Source: Bolinopsis microptera
Lineage: Eukaryota > Ctenophora > Tentaculata > Lobata > Bolinopsidae
Reading direction: 5' to 3'
Length of the DNA stretch: 64,000 nucleotides
NCBI RefSeq assembly: GCF_026151205.1
Contig: NC_087072.1
Coordinates: forward strand, 5,444,084-5,508,083
The position numbers and the translations under genes were made by a program. Below the pieces are notes generated by a model, which made no database searches, had not been told where the DNA came from, and saw nothing but the letters and a program-made list of their open reading frames with translations. This document shows, in pieces, positions 11,725 through 23,333 of the stretch; the first letter of the stretch is position 1; every line of letters begins with the position of its first letter.

Positions 11725-12033
11725 GAATTTTGTCTTCGAAATTTCATCTTTAACACTATTTAACACCTAAATTGGACATCCTTTGATATGAAAAGTGGCA
11801 TGCAACGTATGTCAAGACATCCTAACATGTTTATTTACGCTTACTAGGGGCGTAACAAGCTTATGAAAGCTCATAGTAGGCTACTAGATGATTATACTAG
11901 GTTAGTTGAGGCACACTTTAGGCAAACTCATAATTACTCAAGCCTAGTGTAAAGTTATTTCTACAGGCTACAGCAGGAGTGAGTAATAGGGGAGAGTAAT
12001 AGGCACTGAGAAGTGAGACCTACATCCTCGACA

Positions 12034-12470
12034 GTCGAAACAAGCTCGCACTGCAAAGGGGAGGCCTGCCTTCCGAGATCGCATTACCAGGGGAAGCCTT
12101 GAGTCCAAATTTGTGTATCGAGGGGTAGGTGCAGACTTCGATAAACCGAAAAACCAAAAAAATATTTTCGGCTTATAATGAAGACGGTAGCATGAAACGT
12201 GGAGAAAAGTGGTTTTTAGAAAAACTTTGAAAAATTTTGACTTAGAAAATTTTCGGCCCGAGTCATTCTCGATACGTACCTCTCGTATCGAGAGCTCCCG
12301 ATTCCGAGCTCGTGTTGCAAAGGGGAGGCCTGCCTTCCGAGATCGCATTACCAGGGGGAAGCCTCGAGTCCAAAATTGTGTACCGAGGGGTAATTTCTAA
12401 GTCAAAATTTTTCAAAGTTTTTCTGAAAAACACTCTGTTCATTATTGGCCGAAAATATCTTTTTTTTTAA
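12034..12470. repeat. Composite repeat with direct 90-bp copies and inverted flanks
   Basis: 12034-12127 and 12302-12393 are direct copies that share GGGGAGGCCTGCCTTCCGAG and GATCGCATTACCAGGGG. Around the second copy, 12130-12255 and 12391-12470 match in inverted orientation (AGAAAAACTTTGAAAAATTT against its complement). No coding capacity is evident; the ORFs here are mirror readings of the repeats. Confidence 0.72.
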
Positions 12471-12505
12471 TAATTTTTCTCGAAATTCTAAATTTTTCAG
12501 GTTTT

Positions 12506-12639
12506 CAATGGCATAAAATGGAGACTATTTCTATGGGGAAAATGGAAAAACCTATGAGTAATTCTCCATTTTCTCCATTTATGCCATTGGCCCCCCCCCC
12601 CCACCCTACGTCATGGGGGGGGGGGGGGGGGGGGGGGGG
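12506..12639. repeat. Palindromic repeat copy 2, flanked by poly-C and 25-G runs
   Basis: 12506-12589 matches the copy at 11644-11724 with few differences. It is followed by 12 C (12591-12602), a short CCACCCTACGTCATG spacer and 25 G (12615-12639). The adjoining C and G runs could fold together. Confidence 0.8.
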
Positions 12640-13544
12640 TGGTTGGGAATCAGCATCCAAAAATACACAAGCAACAATATTACTTTCGTACCCTCAGGGC
12701 CTTTTCACAAGAATTTTCTTTAACTTTGGGCGAGCGATTTAGTGGGAGCGAATGTGGGCACAATATTTGAACTTCGATATCGTTCTGACTTTAATCTCAC
12801 ATTTCGCTTTCGTGTGCATTTAACTTAAATTGTGTGAGAATTTATGTAACCTTCTGAACTAAACAGATCAACTAATTGAACGAACTAACTAAACTGTTCG
12901 CAAAATCATGTTCATTTGTTTCAATATTTGATACAAATGATCATCTAAATTGTAAGAGTTGACTGCATCAGTTTTGTCATTCGTTCACTTCTGGCATAAT
13001 TATTTAAACTAAAGTTACACCCGAAGTGTAAGTTCTGTAGATTATATCTCAAAAGGAGATTTGATGATTTATAATGGTTGAAATATTTATGTGACAATTG
13101 TTTTAAAAAGATGTTTCTTTTGTGAAGATTTGACGAGTACGAAGGAGAGAAACAAGTTGTATAACTTTTGAAATAAAAATCCAAGACGAGACCAGTTAAT
13201 AAATATACGGCAATGCAGCCAATGCCTGAATGCCATTACAAAACGTAAAATAAATTAGAGCTCTTCTCAATAAAATATACCATTTCTTGGCTACAGAATT
13301 TATTTCAGTGCAGCTTTGCAGTTTTATTAGTGTGATTTAAATCAGCGACTCGAAATTCATTCAGTCCATACGTTTTAAGATTTAACGTGTATTCATGTTA
13401 GAACAAAACTTACGATAATGGATAAAACAATCATTCAGTTCACATGCCAAAGTTTCTAACTTATTTCTGAATTTTCAATATTCTTCCTCTCTGCAAAACA
13501 AGAGCCGATCAGTAATTCAAGTAATTCCGTATTATGTCTCCTTG
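12640..13544. other. AT-rich intergenic stretch, probably SON 3' UTR in part
   Basis: No gene, RNA or clear repeat is seen. The SON-like stop codon is at 13545-13547, so the part nearest it is expected to be 3' UTR on the minus strand. A minus-strand AATAAA candidate lies near 13299-13304. Confidence 0.45.
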
Positions 13545-16500
13545 TCAAGAGTAACCGGGAGGAAGAGACGTCATGAGACCGAGCCTCTCAAGACAGGCGG
13601 AAGCAGCGTCGCTCTTCGCTTGGCGTTTGTTTCGAGCTCCGTTAGGAGTTGTGAACTTGTCCGTTTTTACAGCCACCTGTTAATAATAAGTTATTTAATA
13701 GAGAAACGGATACCGTTGTTAACAATGCATGATTATACAATGCATGATTATACAATGTGGACAACAGCCAATTTTCACTATCATATTCTTAAACTTCTGA
13801 TAAGGATTTAAAGAAATATTTGTAACGCAACATTTTTTTGTACCTGGAAGAAGTAGAGCTTCTTGTGCGCGAGACCCTCTTCCTTGAGCAACGTGTACTC
13901 GGGCTGCTTCCATTTCATCTGGTGGCAGTAGTCCGCGAGTGCGGCTATTGGGTGTCTACCACTTGTGGTAGTTCGGGGTGCAGGTAGCGGCTCTGTTATA
14001 ACAGACGGCATCACGTCCCCGTACTTCTTAAGTTTCATAGCTGCTCTCTCTTCGGCACATAACAAGCCTGCTTGGTCGGTTTTAACCATAAACTCGAGCG
14101 GTTGGAGAGATCCTGCACCAAACGCGGAGCCGTAAGGGCAGCCCCTTCCCAACACCTGTCCAACCACCCAACCTTGTTTCTTCAAAATTGCCATGGCAAC
14201 CGCACTTCGCACTGTCGGTAACCCATAGAACATGTCCTGAGGTGGATTAATGTTTAGCAAGTAGAACACCAAGCACAGAGATTTAATTTAAAGAAAACAC
14301 ATTTGCACATTTGCGGGGATCTCATCAGATTCTAATTCTAAATCGAATAACAGGAGAAATATCTTACTGCTCTAGCCCAGGCAGGGCATTCACTGTCTTC
14401 CTGGCGTCTCTTCTTTAATGCACTCTGCATCTTAGATGTCTCCATCATCGCAATCTCCGTCTCAGTAACTCCGCATTCGTTTAACTGCGAACATTTTACA
14501 TCACCTCTAACTCAATAGTAACTTAAAAGTTCGTTAATCAAAAACAATTGTTGACATGCCCTGATGGCTGACTCGAATGTGCTAAAGTAAGTTACCTTGT
14601 GCTGGACTGCCTCCATCTTGTCCATCATCTCCGAAGACTCCGGATTCTTTACCATTTCTTGTGCAATTTTCTTGCGTTTTAGCACCAGACCTTGAATTTC
14701 CTCCTGTAAAAAAAAGAAGGTTCCAAACTCGCTTAGAAGTTTTACCGTTCCTTTATGGTTTCTACTTAGCGGGTATAAATTAAACTGTTTAAATACAAAC
14801 CCAATTGTAGCGTCTCCAAAAGTGGGGACCCGATAGCTTTTAAACTTACCAATTGTCACCATGGCAACAGTGAGACACACACGATGCATTGCTCCCTAAA
14901 TTTGAGGAATGAGTAGCTCAATATTTTCGAGCAAGCTATCCCAATTCAATAATATTAGAAACTATTTTTGAAATAAATATCAACAATAAAATCTAAACAA
15001 CAAAGGCACAATTTTGAGGGAGAATATCAAGCAATGAAAAGTGGTCTCAACAAAGTAAATTAGTTTAACACAAAATGTTGAGAGCACCAAAATTTAAAGC
15101 TCAAGATTCCAGCACTCCATTGAAGACATTCAAGGGTGCACAATTAATCTCATCTTAATTTAGAAAATCATATCATCATATTATCAATTATCGTGTAATC
15201 ATGACAATAAGGGGTCGTTCACATATATGAGTTATGACATAACGCAATAAGTTTTTATTATAATCCCCCCCCCCCCTCCCCGGCGCGGCTCCCCCTCTGT
15301 AATCAGTTTTACACTTAGCTATTGTGTTAAAATTATACTAGCGTAATCATTTGGAAACCCCCCTTCCCCCCTCAGCTGATAACGTAATATGTGAACGACC
15401 CCTAAGTACAGCTTGATCATTGATTGTCTTCAACGGATGGGTGGAAAGCAAACGACAAAAATAATGACAAGTATGCAATAAATATTCGTAGCTCTTCGAT
15501 CATTCGTTGCCATAGTGACTTTAACCTAGAAATCTGTTCAGAGGTTTGTTAGAGTTCATCTAATGTATGAAAATGATATTGCATAAAACATATTACTGCA
15601 TAAAACATATTATAACAAAATTAACAGCATAAGCAATTCTATGGTGATGAAATTTATTTGACTACAATATAATTGAAGCAGTAAAACACAAACCGCCCCT
15701 CACCCCATCAGTAATTTTAGTGATTTGAATAATTTATGGGATATCAACGGCACTCTGAACGCGAAAACGTTCTAAGATGAATACTCCTTACTCCTTAAAT
15801 TCATCGATATTCATCAAATGGTTAATTGTCCTTTGAACAGTGTAGTGAAATGTACAATTTGCAGCTGTTATCTCCTTTTAATTCATCGCTCCATACCAAT
15901 AGGAGTAATCGTTCTTTCGCCTCAAATACATTAAACGAAAAGTGAATTAGTAAACTGGGTATGATAAACATGGGTTTAATTTGTGAGTGGTATTTTTTGC
16001 TTATATGTATTTTGAAAATTCCCAGTGCGTTAATTATCGCACTCTGCAGAGCTGTCAATAGAGCAGTATCCTGTATCGCTTAATTTTCTTTGAAGTTGCG
16101 ATTTAGTTACATGACAAATGGGCGGCATATTCTTTGTTTGGCCTGTTTTGCTATCTATTCTTTTTATAAACTATTATTTCGACTAATAATTAGGAAAAAG
16201 GAAGTTTAACTTCGTAGAATGGCCGTGTTTGTTTTGAGATGCTAATTAGTAGTCATGAAAGGTACAGATTACCGATATGAACGTGCGTGCCGCGGGAGAT
16301 AAATTGCCTTTGCACTGAACGTTCAGAAACTTTTGCTAGTACAAAAAGATGTTATTTACAAACAGAGCTCTCCGACCCTGTACAGGAGGTGCTTGTAAAA
16401 TGTTACCTTGTTGAAGAGAATGGCTCGACCAGATCCTTTTACGGCGCCCCCTTTTTCAAGTGCTCTCTTGTGTCCGTATCCTTGACTCACAGGATATCTT

Positions 16501-19500
16501 GCCTCAATCGGCTTTTCTTTCTCTTCTAAAACAAAATGCATTATAATCGATTGGAGCTACCAGAGCGATGGTCCGCAGATGGTCTGATGACCCTGAAGAA
16601 GCCTGTTTCGGAAGCTTTCCATATGTTCAATGAATGAAGTAATTATAGATTTTGCAAATTCAGAAAAGACATGACTCTAAAACTTCATTACATTCGGTTC
16701 TATAGTTCCAATCATATTCAAGACCTGACACGCTTTTCAAACATGGTAAAACGCTGTCACGTGCCAAAACAAGTTTGCGCCACACCCACCCAGTTCAAAA
16801 TAATAAAGTGTTCTATACCTGACCAAACGTTGTAAGCTTGCTGGTAGTAATGCATGTAGTAATGGTTATAATCGTACTCCTTTGCTTGTTCAGGAGGGAA
16901 GGTGTAACCGCCTGCTTGTGCCTCTTCAGTGGTTCCTTTAGTTGGTACCTGGATAAATAAGTGTTATCTTCAATGTGCACACATTGTACTAGGATTTAAG
17001 GATTTGAGCCCCAGATTTCGTTACCTTAGTAATCTTCCTAACCACATTAATTAATGAGAAGACAAGAAAGGTTGACTAACAATTTGCCATTCAGCTTTGT
17101 CCAGGTCTAAAGCAGGCGTATGGTCGGGTTCAGGCAGGCCAGTAGCTGGTATCTCAGGTCCTGGGGCGGCTGGGGTCGCACTACTTTCTTCTTCTTGTAA
17201 CGGCAACTCCTCCAACACTTCACTCTGTATGGGGTGAGGTATGATGGAACTTTGCATGTGTCCCATCTGTTGGGCTAACCGTTCCTGCGCCTTAACTTCC
17301 TGAACAATCCTCTCAGCTTCGTGGGGTTGTATTTCAGGAGACATGGGCCTATCCTCGCGCTCTGTTGTGTCGTCAGCGGGTTTCATGAAGTTGTATGCAG
17401 TCGGTGCGGCTGAGTACGACTTTTGTTGCTCTTTTTCCGTCTTCTGCTTTGACTGAAGAATCACGTGTTTTAATTTTAATTCTGCTAATTACAAACAGTT
17501 GTACTCAACATACAAAATAATTGTCGGCTGAACATGTAAAATGTAAATACAGGGAGAACATTCTAGGAAGATAATCGAGTAACATTTATAATTATTTCGG
17601 TCCCTGAAACTGCACTAAGAGGAAATTTTAAAAAAGTTTTGCGACCATATTATTAAAAAAGTGTCGGATTCCAAATTGGAGAGATACGATAAGGAAATGG
17701 CTTATAAATCATAGCTGATTTCGTTTACTTGGGCCTCAAAGCGTCCACGTAATATCCGTTCAAATAAAATCCTATAAGGTAGTTGAATTAAGACAATGCT
17801 TTGAAACCTGAAGTTTAGAATATAAAAACCCTCAACAAACTATGAACACATTCTCATACCTTGATACTCATGAGAGCTTTGCGAACAACATCGTCATCAA
17901 CATCAGTGGTTCCTTGAAGGAACCGGAGAGCTTCGCGTACAGCTCTAGGATCTATCTCCGGGGTTGGAGGTGACTTCGCTTTCAGATCTGATGGTTAGAC
18001 CGTAAATAATAGAATGACATGGGCCCAACATGCAGATTCGTAGAATTCAGATAAATAATTTGTTGTATTCGTATTTCACTCATACTAACTGAAAACGTTC
18101 CAATGCAATGTTACCTTCAGGTTTTTCATCTTTGTTCCACTGAGCAGCAGTGATATGGGATGGAGGGTGATGACCATTGTGAAGAGGTGGAGGAAGAGAT
18201 TTTCTGTTAGGATCATATGGACTGCCTTGTCGGTCATCCCGCTTGTACGGACTACTCCTTCTGTCTTCGTACGATCGGTCCCTGTCCCTGTCCCGATGGT
18301 GCTCCCGTCGTGATCCGTCTTTGTCGTGGTGATCTCTGCGACTGTCGTGGTGACGGTCTCTGTCCCTGTCTCGTTCTCTGTCCCTATCATGATCTCTATC
18401 ACGGCTGTGTCTCTCACGATCACCTGAGCTGGGAGGATAAGGCAAGTGTGGAGGTCTGAACATTGGTGGTAACCCAGCTGGCATTAGAGCAGGATCAAAG
18501 GGTGGTCTGCCTGGAATAGGAACTGGAAAGCGAGATGGATCAAATGGGGGTCGTTGTCCAGGAGGAAATGGCCCAGGTCGCATGCCAGGTGGCATAGGAA
18601 ATGCTGGCATTTTAGAAGGATCAAATCCTGGCGGCAGCTTTGTGGGATCAAATGGAGCCATTTTTGATGGGTCAAAAGGAGGCATTTTTGATGGATCAAA
18701 ACCTGCAGGCATTTTCGAAGGATCGAATCCTGAAGGCATCTTCGATGGATCGAATCCCGGAGGCATTTTCGACGGATCAAATCCTGGAGGCATTTTCGAA
18801 GGATCAAATCCTGGAGGCATTTTCGAAGGATCGAATCCTGGAGGCATATTTTCATAACCTGGTGGCGCTTTGTCGAACCTAGACGGCCTCTTAGGATCGT
18901 AAGGTGGAGCATTGCTAGCGCTTTCTTCTGATGTGGCAGTGTGAGGAGAGATGAATCTAGCTGCCAGGGGGATTGGTAGTTGAGGTGGTGGAGTAGAAGT
19001 AGCCTGCTGCTGATGATTCATTATCTGTTGAGCTAAGGCACCTACAGGGAACGGTGCTGTTGGTGGTCCTGGTGCGGCAGTTTGTTGGCCTGATGGCATC
19101 CCATTAAGAGCCATTGAGAACGGAGGTGGCATACCCGGCGGCATAGTTGGTGGAGCCTGTGTGTACTGGACGGGACGACCACCAATTTGAGGTGCAGCAG
19201 CAAATTGGGAGGCTGGAGGAAACTCTTGGTTATCAGTTCGAGCAGATATCTGATCAATGGGGTCCAACTTGACAGGAGCACTGCAGTAGTTGGCAGGGGG
19301 TAGAGGAGTAGGGCCTGGGCCAGAGTAGGTTGGTTCATCACCCGCTGCTTCATTACCTCCCTCTTCAGTCTCCTCCTCCCCTTCACCTGTCTCCTCATCT
19401 GGCTGAGCGTTATCCTGAAATAAACACATTTTCAGTTCAGGTCGAAAATTTAACTGTCATTATACTTAGTATTATATGGCAGTTATCATGAAAACTAAAT

Positions 19501-21209
19501 AAATATAATGGATGATTTTAAAATGAACAAAATTAGTAAAATATGATGTAACTACCGTTTGGGCGAGTTGTTCACTCTGGTCCATAGGGGTCGGTGCAGG
19601 CTCGGGTTCTGGCTCTGAAACTTGGTGGATTATTCTCGGAGCAGACTTTTTTACTTCCGCTTGCACTGGCCCCTCTTTCTCAGGAACGTCTGCAAACAGA
19701 AAATTTTTATTTACTTATAGTTTGTCACTTACTGTAATTTTTTTATATGCTTGATAAATACTGGGAATAATGAGTCATTACACTAAACAATTTAGACGAT
19801 ATTATTCCCTCACACTTTGAACAGTTTTCATTTCCAAAAAAGTTTCAATTTCAACAATTTCTGTTTCCAAGAAAACATCTTTTAAGCACACGGTACCTTG
19901 AGAATGAGAAGGTTCTTCTACAGTTTCTTTAGATCTCATGGAGTACCCATCTGGTGGAGTAACTGGACAAATCTCCAGACCCGGAGCTAGAGGCACGGGT
20001 TCTGGAGCTGATTTACTGATCTTTGAGGTTATAAAACCAATCTTGATAGAGGTCTTTGGTTTGGGGTTAACAAGCTCCTTGGCAAAGAACTGATTGACAA
20101 GCTTGTCAGGCTTAGGTTTAGTCATCAATCCTTTGCTGGGCAGCTTGCCGGTGGTGATGTTTGAAAAATCTTGGACTTTAACAGTTTTTCTCCCTTTTGA
20201 CTCTTGGCCACCTGAATGTAATTAGGGTTTGATATTCAAGATTATAATCTTATAAGAAGAGAGGGAATAATAAAACGAAATGTAGAAAACTGGGCTTTAT
20301 TCGATACCGGAAAGCTATAAACTTGCTGTACAGTGTACAGTCCTTTAACTAGTATTAATCTACTTCTTTTTATAGAAAAGGAAAATAAAGACTACCTCTT
20401 AATATGTCGTCACTGTCTAAACTTGGAACGGGAGCATTATCGAATTCTGCTTTGAGATCCTCTATATCCAAGGGAACTGACGAATCAAATAACTCTTTCA
20501 CATTAGTTTTGGATTTTCCTGAACGGATAGATATAAATATTAGACTGGACAGAAAGTTGATATGAGATTTGTATGCTTAACTAGTCACTATTTAGCCGAT
20601 GATGGATATCTAAGAATCTGTGGGCTATAAAAGTGCACAACATATCACACTATATCAACATTTAATGTAAACAGTCAACATCCGGACTTAAAGTAACAGT
20701 CTAACACTTACCTGCAGCTCTTTCTCGTTGTTCAAGACGTTTTTGAAATGTTCGAAATTTAAGCATGGCCTTAGCTTTTGTAAGTGCATTGTTTTCCTCC
20801 CTAGAATTTAAAATGTTACTTCTAGAGTTTAAGGCAGTTAAAAGTGAAAATATATTTAAATTTTATCCTTAATATTATTTATTAGATCCAAATGTATTTA
20901 TTGCAAGGTCATTAAACTTGACAAGATTTCGGCTAAACTGCAAAAATCAAATCTAATTAATTTTGAAACATCAGTTTTGGACATTTATCATTCACTAAAA
21001 ATATTCCTGAAGTCACATTAAATAGAATAAACATTTTCTTACCCTTCACTTTTACTGGATGAGCTCGATGAAGAAGATGTCGAGAGGTCTGAAGAAGACT
21101 CTGAAGAAACATCTTCGAAACTTTCGTTCTTGCTCCTTTTGTCTTTTTTGTGGCTACTACTTTTCTTATGCTTCTGTTTTCTCTTTTTCTTTGATTCTTT
21201 ACGTGCCAT
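13545..21209 (-). CDS. SON: SON-like splicing factor (RD-rich, G-patch, dsRBD), complete, 14 exons, 1208 aa
   Basis: Exons in transcript order: 21209-21043, 20800-20712, 20518-20396, 20211-19897, 19689-19556, 19414-18115, 17987-17860, 17452-17081, 16948-16819, 16525-16407, 14703-14596, 14484-14368, 14236-13844, 13676-13545. All junctions are GT-AG with matching phase; the total is 3627 nt. The N-terminus MARKESKKKRKQKHKK is basic, then a Ser run (residues about 42-52). Residues 466-544 are nine (M/L)PPGFDPSK-type repeats, and 608-671 are RD/RE-rich. A Tyr-rich segment is near 900. A G-patch (about 1045-1090; GWVVGQVLGRG...GSLQPL) and a dsRNA-binding domain (about 1107-1190; HPIAALADYCHQMKWKQPEY ... 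ARNKRQAKSDAASACLERLG) close the protein. G-patch followed by a C-terminal dsRBD is the SON arrangement. SON is a nuclear-speckle cofactor that helps splice weak introns. The vertebrate protein is about twice as long, so the ortholog call rests on the C-terminus. Confidence 0.88.
15211..15402. mobile_element. PIF/Harbinger-like MITE, second GGGTCGTTCAC family copy
   Basis: It is the same family as 809-947: it begins GGGGTCGTTCACATAT and ends ATATGTGAACGACCCC, with TAA on both sides (15208-15210 and 15403-15405). It carries a 12-C run (15265-15276) and further C-rich blocks. It lies in the 1.7-kb SON intron between exons 16407-16525 and 14596-14703. Confidence 0.83.
18611..18847 (-). repeat. 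27-bp coding tandem repeat (MPPGFDPSK units) in SON exon 6
   Basis: Nine units: four MPPGFDPSK, then MPSGFDPSK, MPAGFDPSK, the shortened MPPFDPSK and MAPFDPTK, and LPPGFDPSK. Neighbouring units are very alike at DNA level, which points to recent slippage or unequal exchange. Antisense reading makes long spurious ORFs. Confidence 0.9.
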
Positions 21210-21307
21210 ACCTACAAAATACTGCAGAGACTTTAATTTTCATGTGCTAGTAAGCTTTTCATTGTATTCCTCAGTTTGCATTTAAAAACGAACAAATTTT
21301 GAAGAAA

Positions 21308-21897
21308 AAGTAAGTAAGTAAATAGAATACATATTTTGTAGACATCATCACACATGTCTACAAAATATCATCACACTATGTGAAAAAATATATAATATAT
21401 ATTTCCCCACCAACATTAATTATTTTATCAAATACAATATTTGAAAAAAATTTTTTTTGTTTCACTAAAAATTTGTTTCACTAATCGTCATGTTTCTCTT
21501 TCTTACTGACATAATTATAAGAAACACTTTAACATTTAACTCATTAAAAAACAACTCTGAATTTACGCCCCACAACGCTTTAATACAAATACAATCCCAA
21601 TACTGTCTTATCTAGACCGCAACCAATGTCCATATGAAACTTTTATTAGGTTGTAATAGCGCACATTGCGCACACACTTTTGCCCGTCAAACCTATTTAT
21701 AAATTAGTCAAAGAGTGACAACTATACTACACAATTCATAAGGCTTCCTTAAAAATATCAAATTGATTTGATTGTAATCTAGTTGTGTGTAATAAATGGC
21801 ATAAAATTGAAATTATTGTTTATCTGAATTTTGTTCTGTTGGTCATTAAAATGGCATAAAAATGTAATTTTTGTTTAATTGAAATTTTTGTTTAACT
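21308..21897 (+). repeat. Left copy of a dispersed repeat found inverted at 31488-32930
   Basis: Blocks match the complement of the right copy in the same outward order. They are GTAAGTAAGTAA, CATCATCACA plus TGTCTACAAAATATCAT, CAACATTAAT, AAAACAACTCT, TGTCCAT...TTTTATTAGGTTG, AAAGAGTGACAAC, AATATCAAATTGATTT and AATAAATGGCATAAAATTGA. Overall likeness looks moderate with indels. No ORF. It starts about 100 bp upstream of the SON start codon, so it may include SON promoter sequence. Confidence 0.7.
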
Positions 21898-22199
21898 AAT
21901 AGCACAGTCTAGTGCCCTGGTAACGGAATTGGTCCACTGTTACCAAATCTTATAAAATCAAAACACAATAATATTAGCTTGAGATCATCACAAGTATTCT
22001 TTAAAATATGTTAATAAATTAAATTATTTACTATGTAAAATATACACAATCAACCTAGTTCAGGTTAATGAACTTCCTCTTTGCTTCCTCTTTGCTAAAT
22101 AGTGATGAAATCACAGATAATCATTATGTCTACTTTTGTCCTCCAAATAATTATCTCCTTCAATTCTACTTATCACCTCATCAGACACATTCCAGTGAT

Positions 22200-22373
22200 G
22201 ATGATTACAATATATTCCATTTTAAAAACAGTCCTAAATATTCTAGACTTGTCTTACTATAATTAACACTAGAAGATTTGTTAACATCCACTGGTAGGAA
22301 TATACCAATAAGGTATAACTCTCTCAGATATAAAAAGCTTTACGAAGATTCCTTAATTTAGAGCTTTTAATAT
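22200..22373 (-). pseudogene. LINE RT C-terminal fragment, 3' half of a split copy
   Basis: Read on the minus strand, with two or three frame changes, it shows NLRKAF, ISERVIPYW, PVDVNKSSSV and SKTSLEYLGLF in order. This is the pattern of the C-terminus of non-LTR retrotransposon RTs (RKxFFSxRVIxxWNxLPxxVVNAxSVNxFKxxLD). The upstream half lies beyond the inserted unit at 25876-26105 on the same strand. Confidence 0.72.
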
Positions 22374-22603
22374 GGGGGGGGGGGATCATGTTATTTTTTG
22401 TCCGTTTTTGTCCGTTAATTTTTGTCCGTTTTGAAAATATAGGTACCAAACGGACAAAAACGGACAAAAATTGTAACTTTTTATTTAAATTTTCTCCACA
22501 ATTTGTTACAGGCTATCTGCAGAAATGGGTAGCCCGGTTAATGACCATGGTCCTTTCTCAAATTTTTAATCCTCAATTAGGTACTAAGAATAGTCTACAC
22601 ATT

Positions 22604-23325
22604 TTGTGGAGGAGGAGGAAGACTGAGGAGGAGAAAGAGGAGGATCAGGAGGACTTATGAAGAGGAGGAGGATGACTGAGGAGGAGGACTGATGAGGAGG
22701 AGGAGGAGAAGGACTGAGGAGGAGAAGGAGGACACAGGAGGAGGACCCAGGAGGAGGCTAGGAGGAGGAGTAGGACTAAGGAGGAGAAGGAGAACTGATG
22801 AGGATGAGGGTGACTGGGGGAGGACTGAGGAGGAGGAGGAGGACTGAGGAGGAGGAGGAAGAGGAGAAGGACTGGGGAGGAGATGGATGAGGAGGACTGG
22901 GAGAAGGAGGACCCAGGAGGATGAGGAGGAGGACCCAGGAGGAGGACCCAGGAAAAGGCCCCAGGAGGAGGAGGACTAATGAGGACTGATAAGGAGGACT
23001 GAGGAGGAGGACTGAGGAGGAGAAGGAGGAGGACTGACGATGAGAGGGAGGAGGAGAAGGACTAAGGAGGAGGAGGATCCAGGAGGAGGAGGACCCAGGA
23101 GGACTGAGGAGGAGGACAGAGGAGGAGAAGGAGGACTGATGAGGAGGATGAGGATGAGAAAGAGGGAACTGATGAGGATGAGGGTGTCTGGGGAGGACTG
23201 CGAAGGAGGAGGAGAAAGACTGAAGAGAAGGAGAAGGAGGAGGACCTAGGAGGAGGACCCAAGAGGGGGTCGGGGGAGGAGGAGGAGTAGGACTGAGGAG
23301 GAGGACTGAGCAGTACTTAGTACGA
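22604..23325 (+). repeat. GGA-rich polypurine array, left
   Basis: About 720 bp of imperfect GGAGGA, GACTGAGGAGGA and GACCCAGGAGGA units with almost no pyrimidine except in CT and CCC. It ends about 10 bp before the RT ORF's ATG and seems to have replaced the 5' part of that ORF. ORFs read through it (Glu/Arg-rich or Ser/Pro-rich) are artefacts. Confidence 0.93.
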
Positions 23326-23333
23326 GACTCATT

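Noticed and set aside
16561-16640. GAAGAAGCCTGTTTCGGAAGC motif in a SON intron, like the 3' end of some retroelements
   Set aside because: Only one short stretch with no tail, target duplication or second copy in the window.
18217-18912. Several ORFs of 80-142 codons overlapping the SON exon in other frames
   Set aside because: The tandem repeats and RD-rich coding keep other frames open; the exon chain on the minus strand explains the region with consistent phase.
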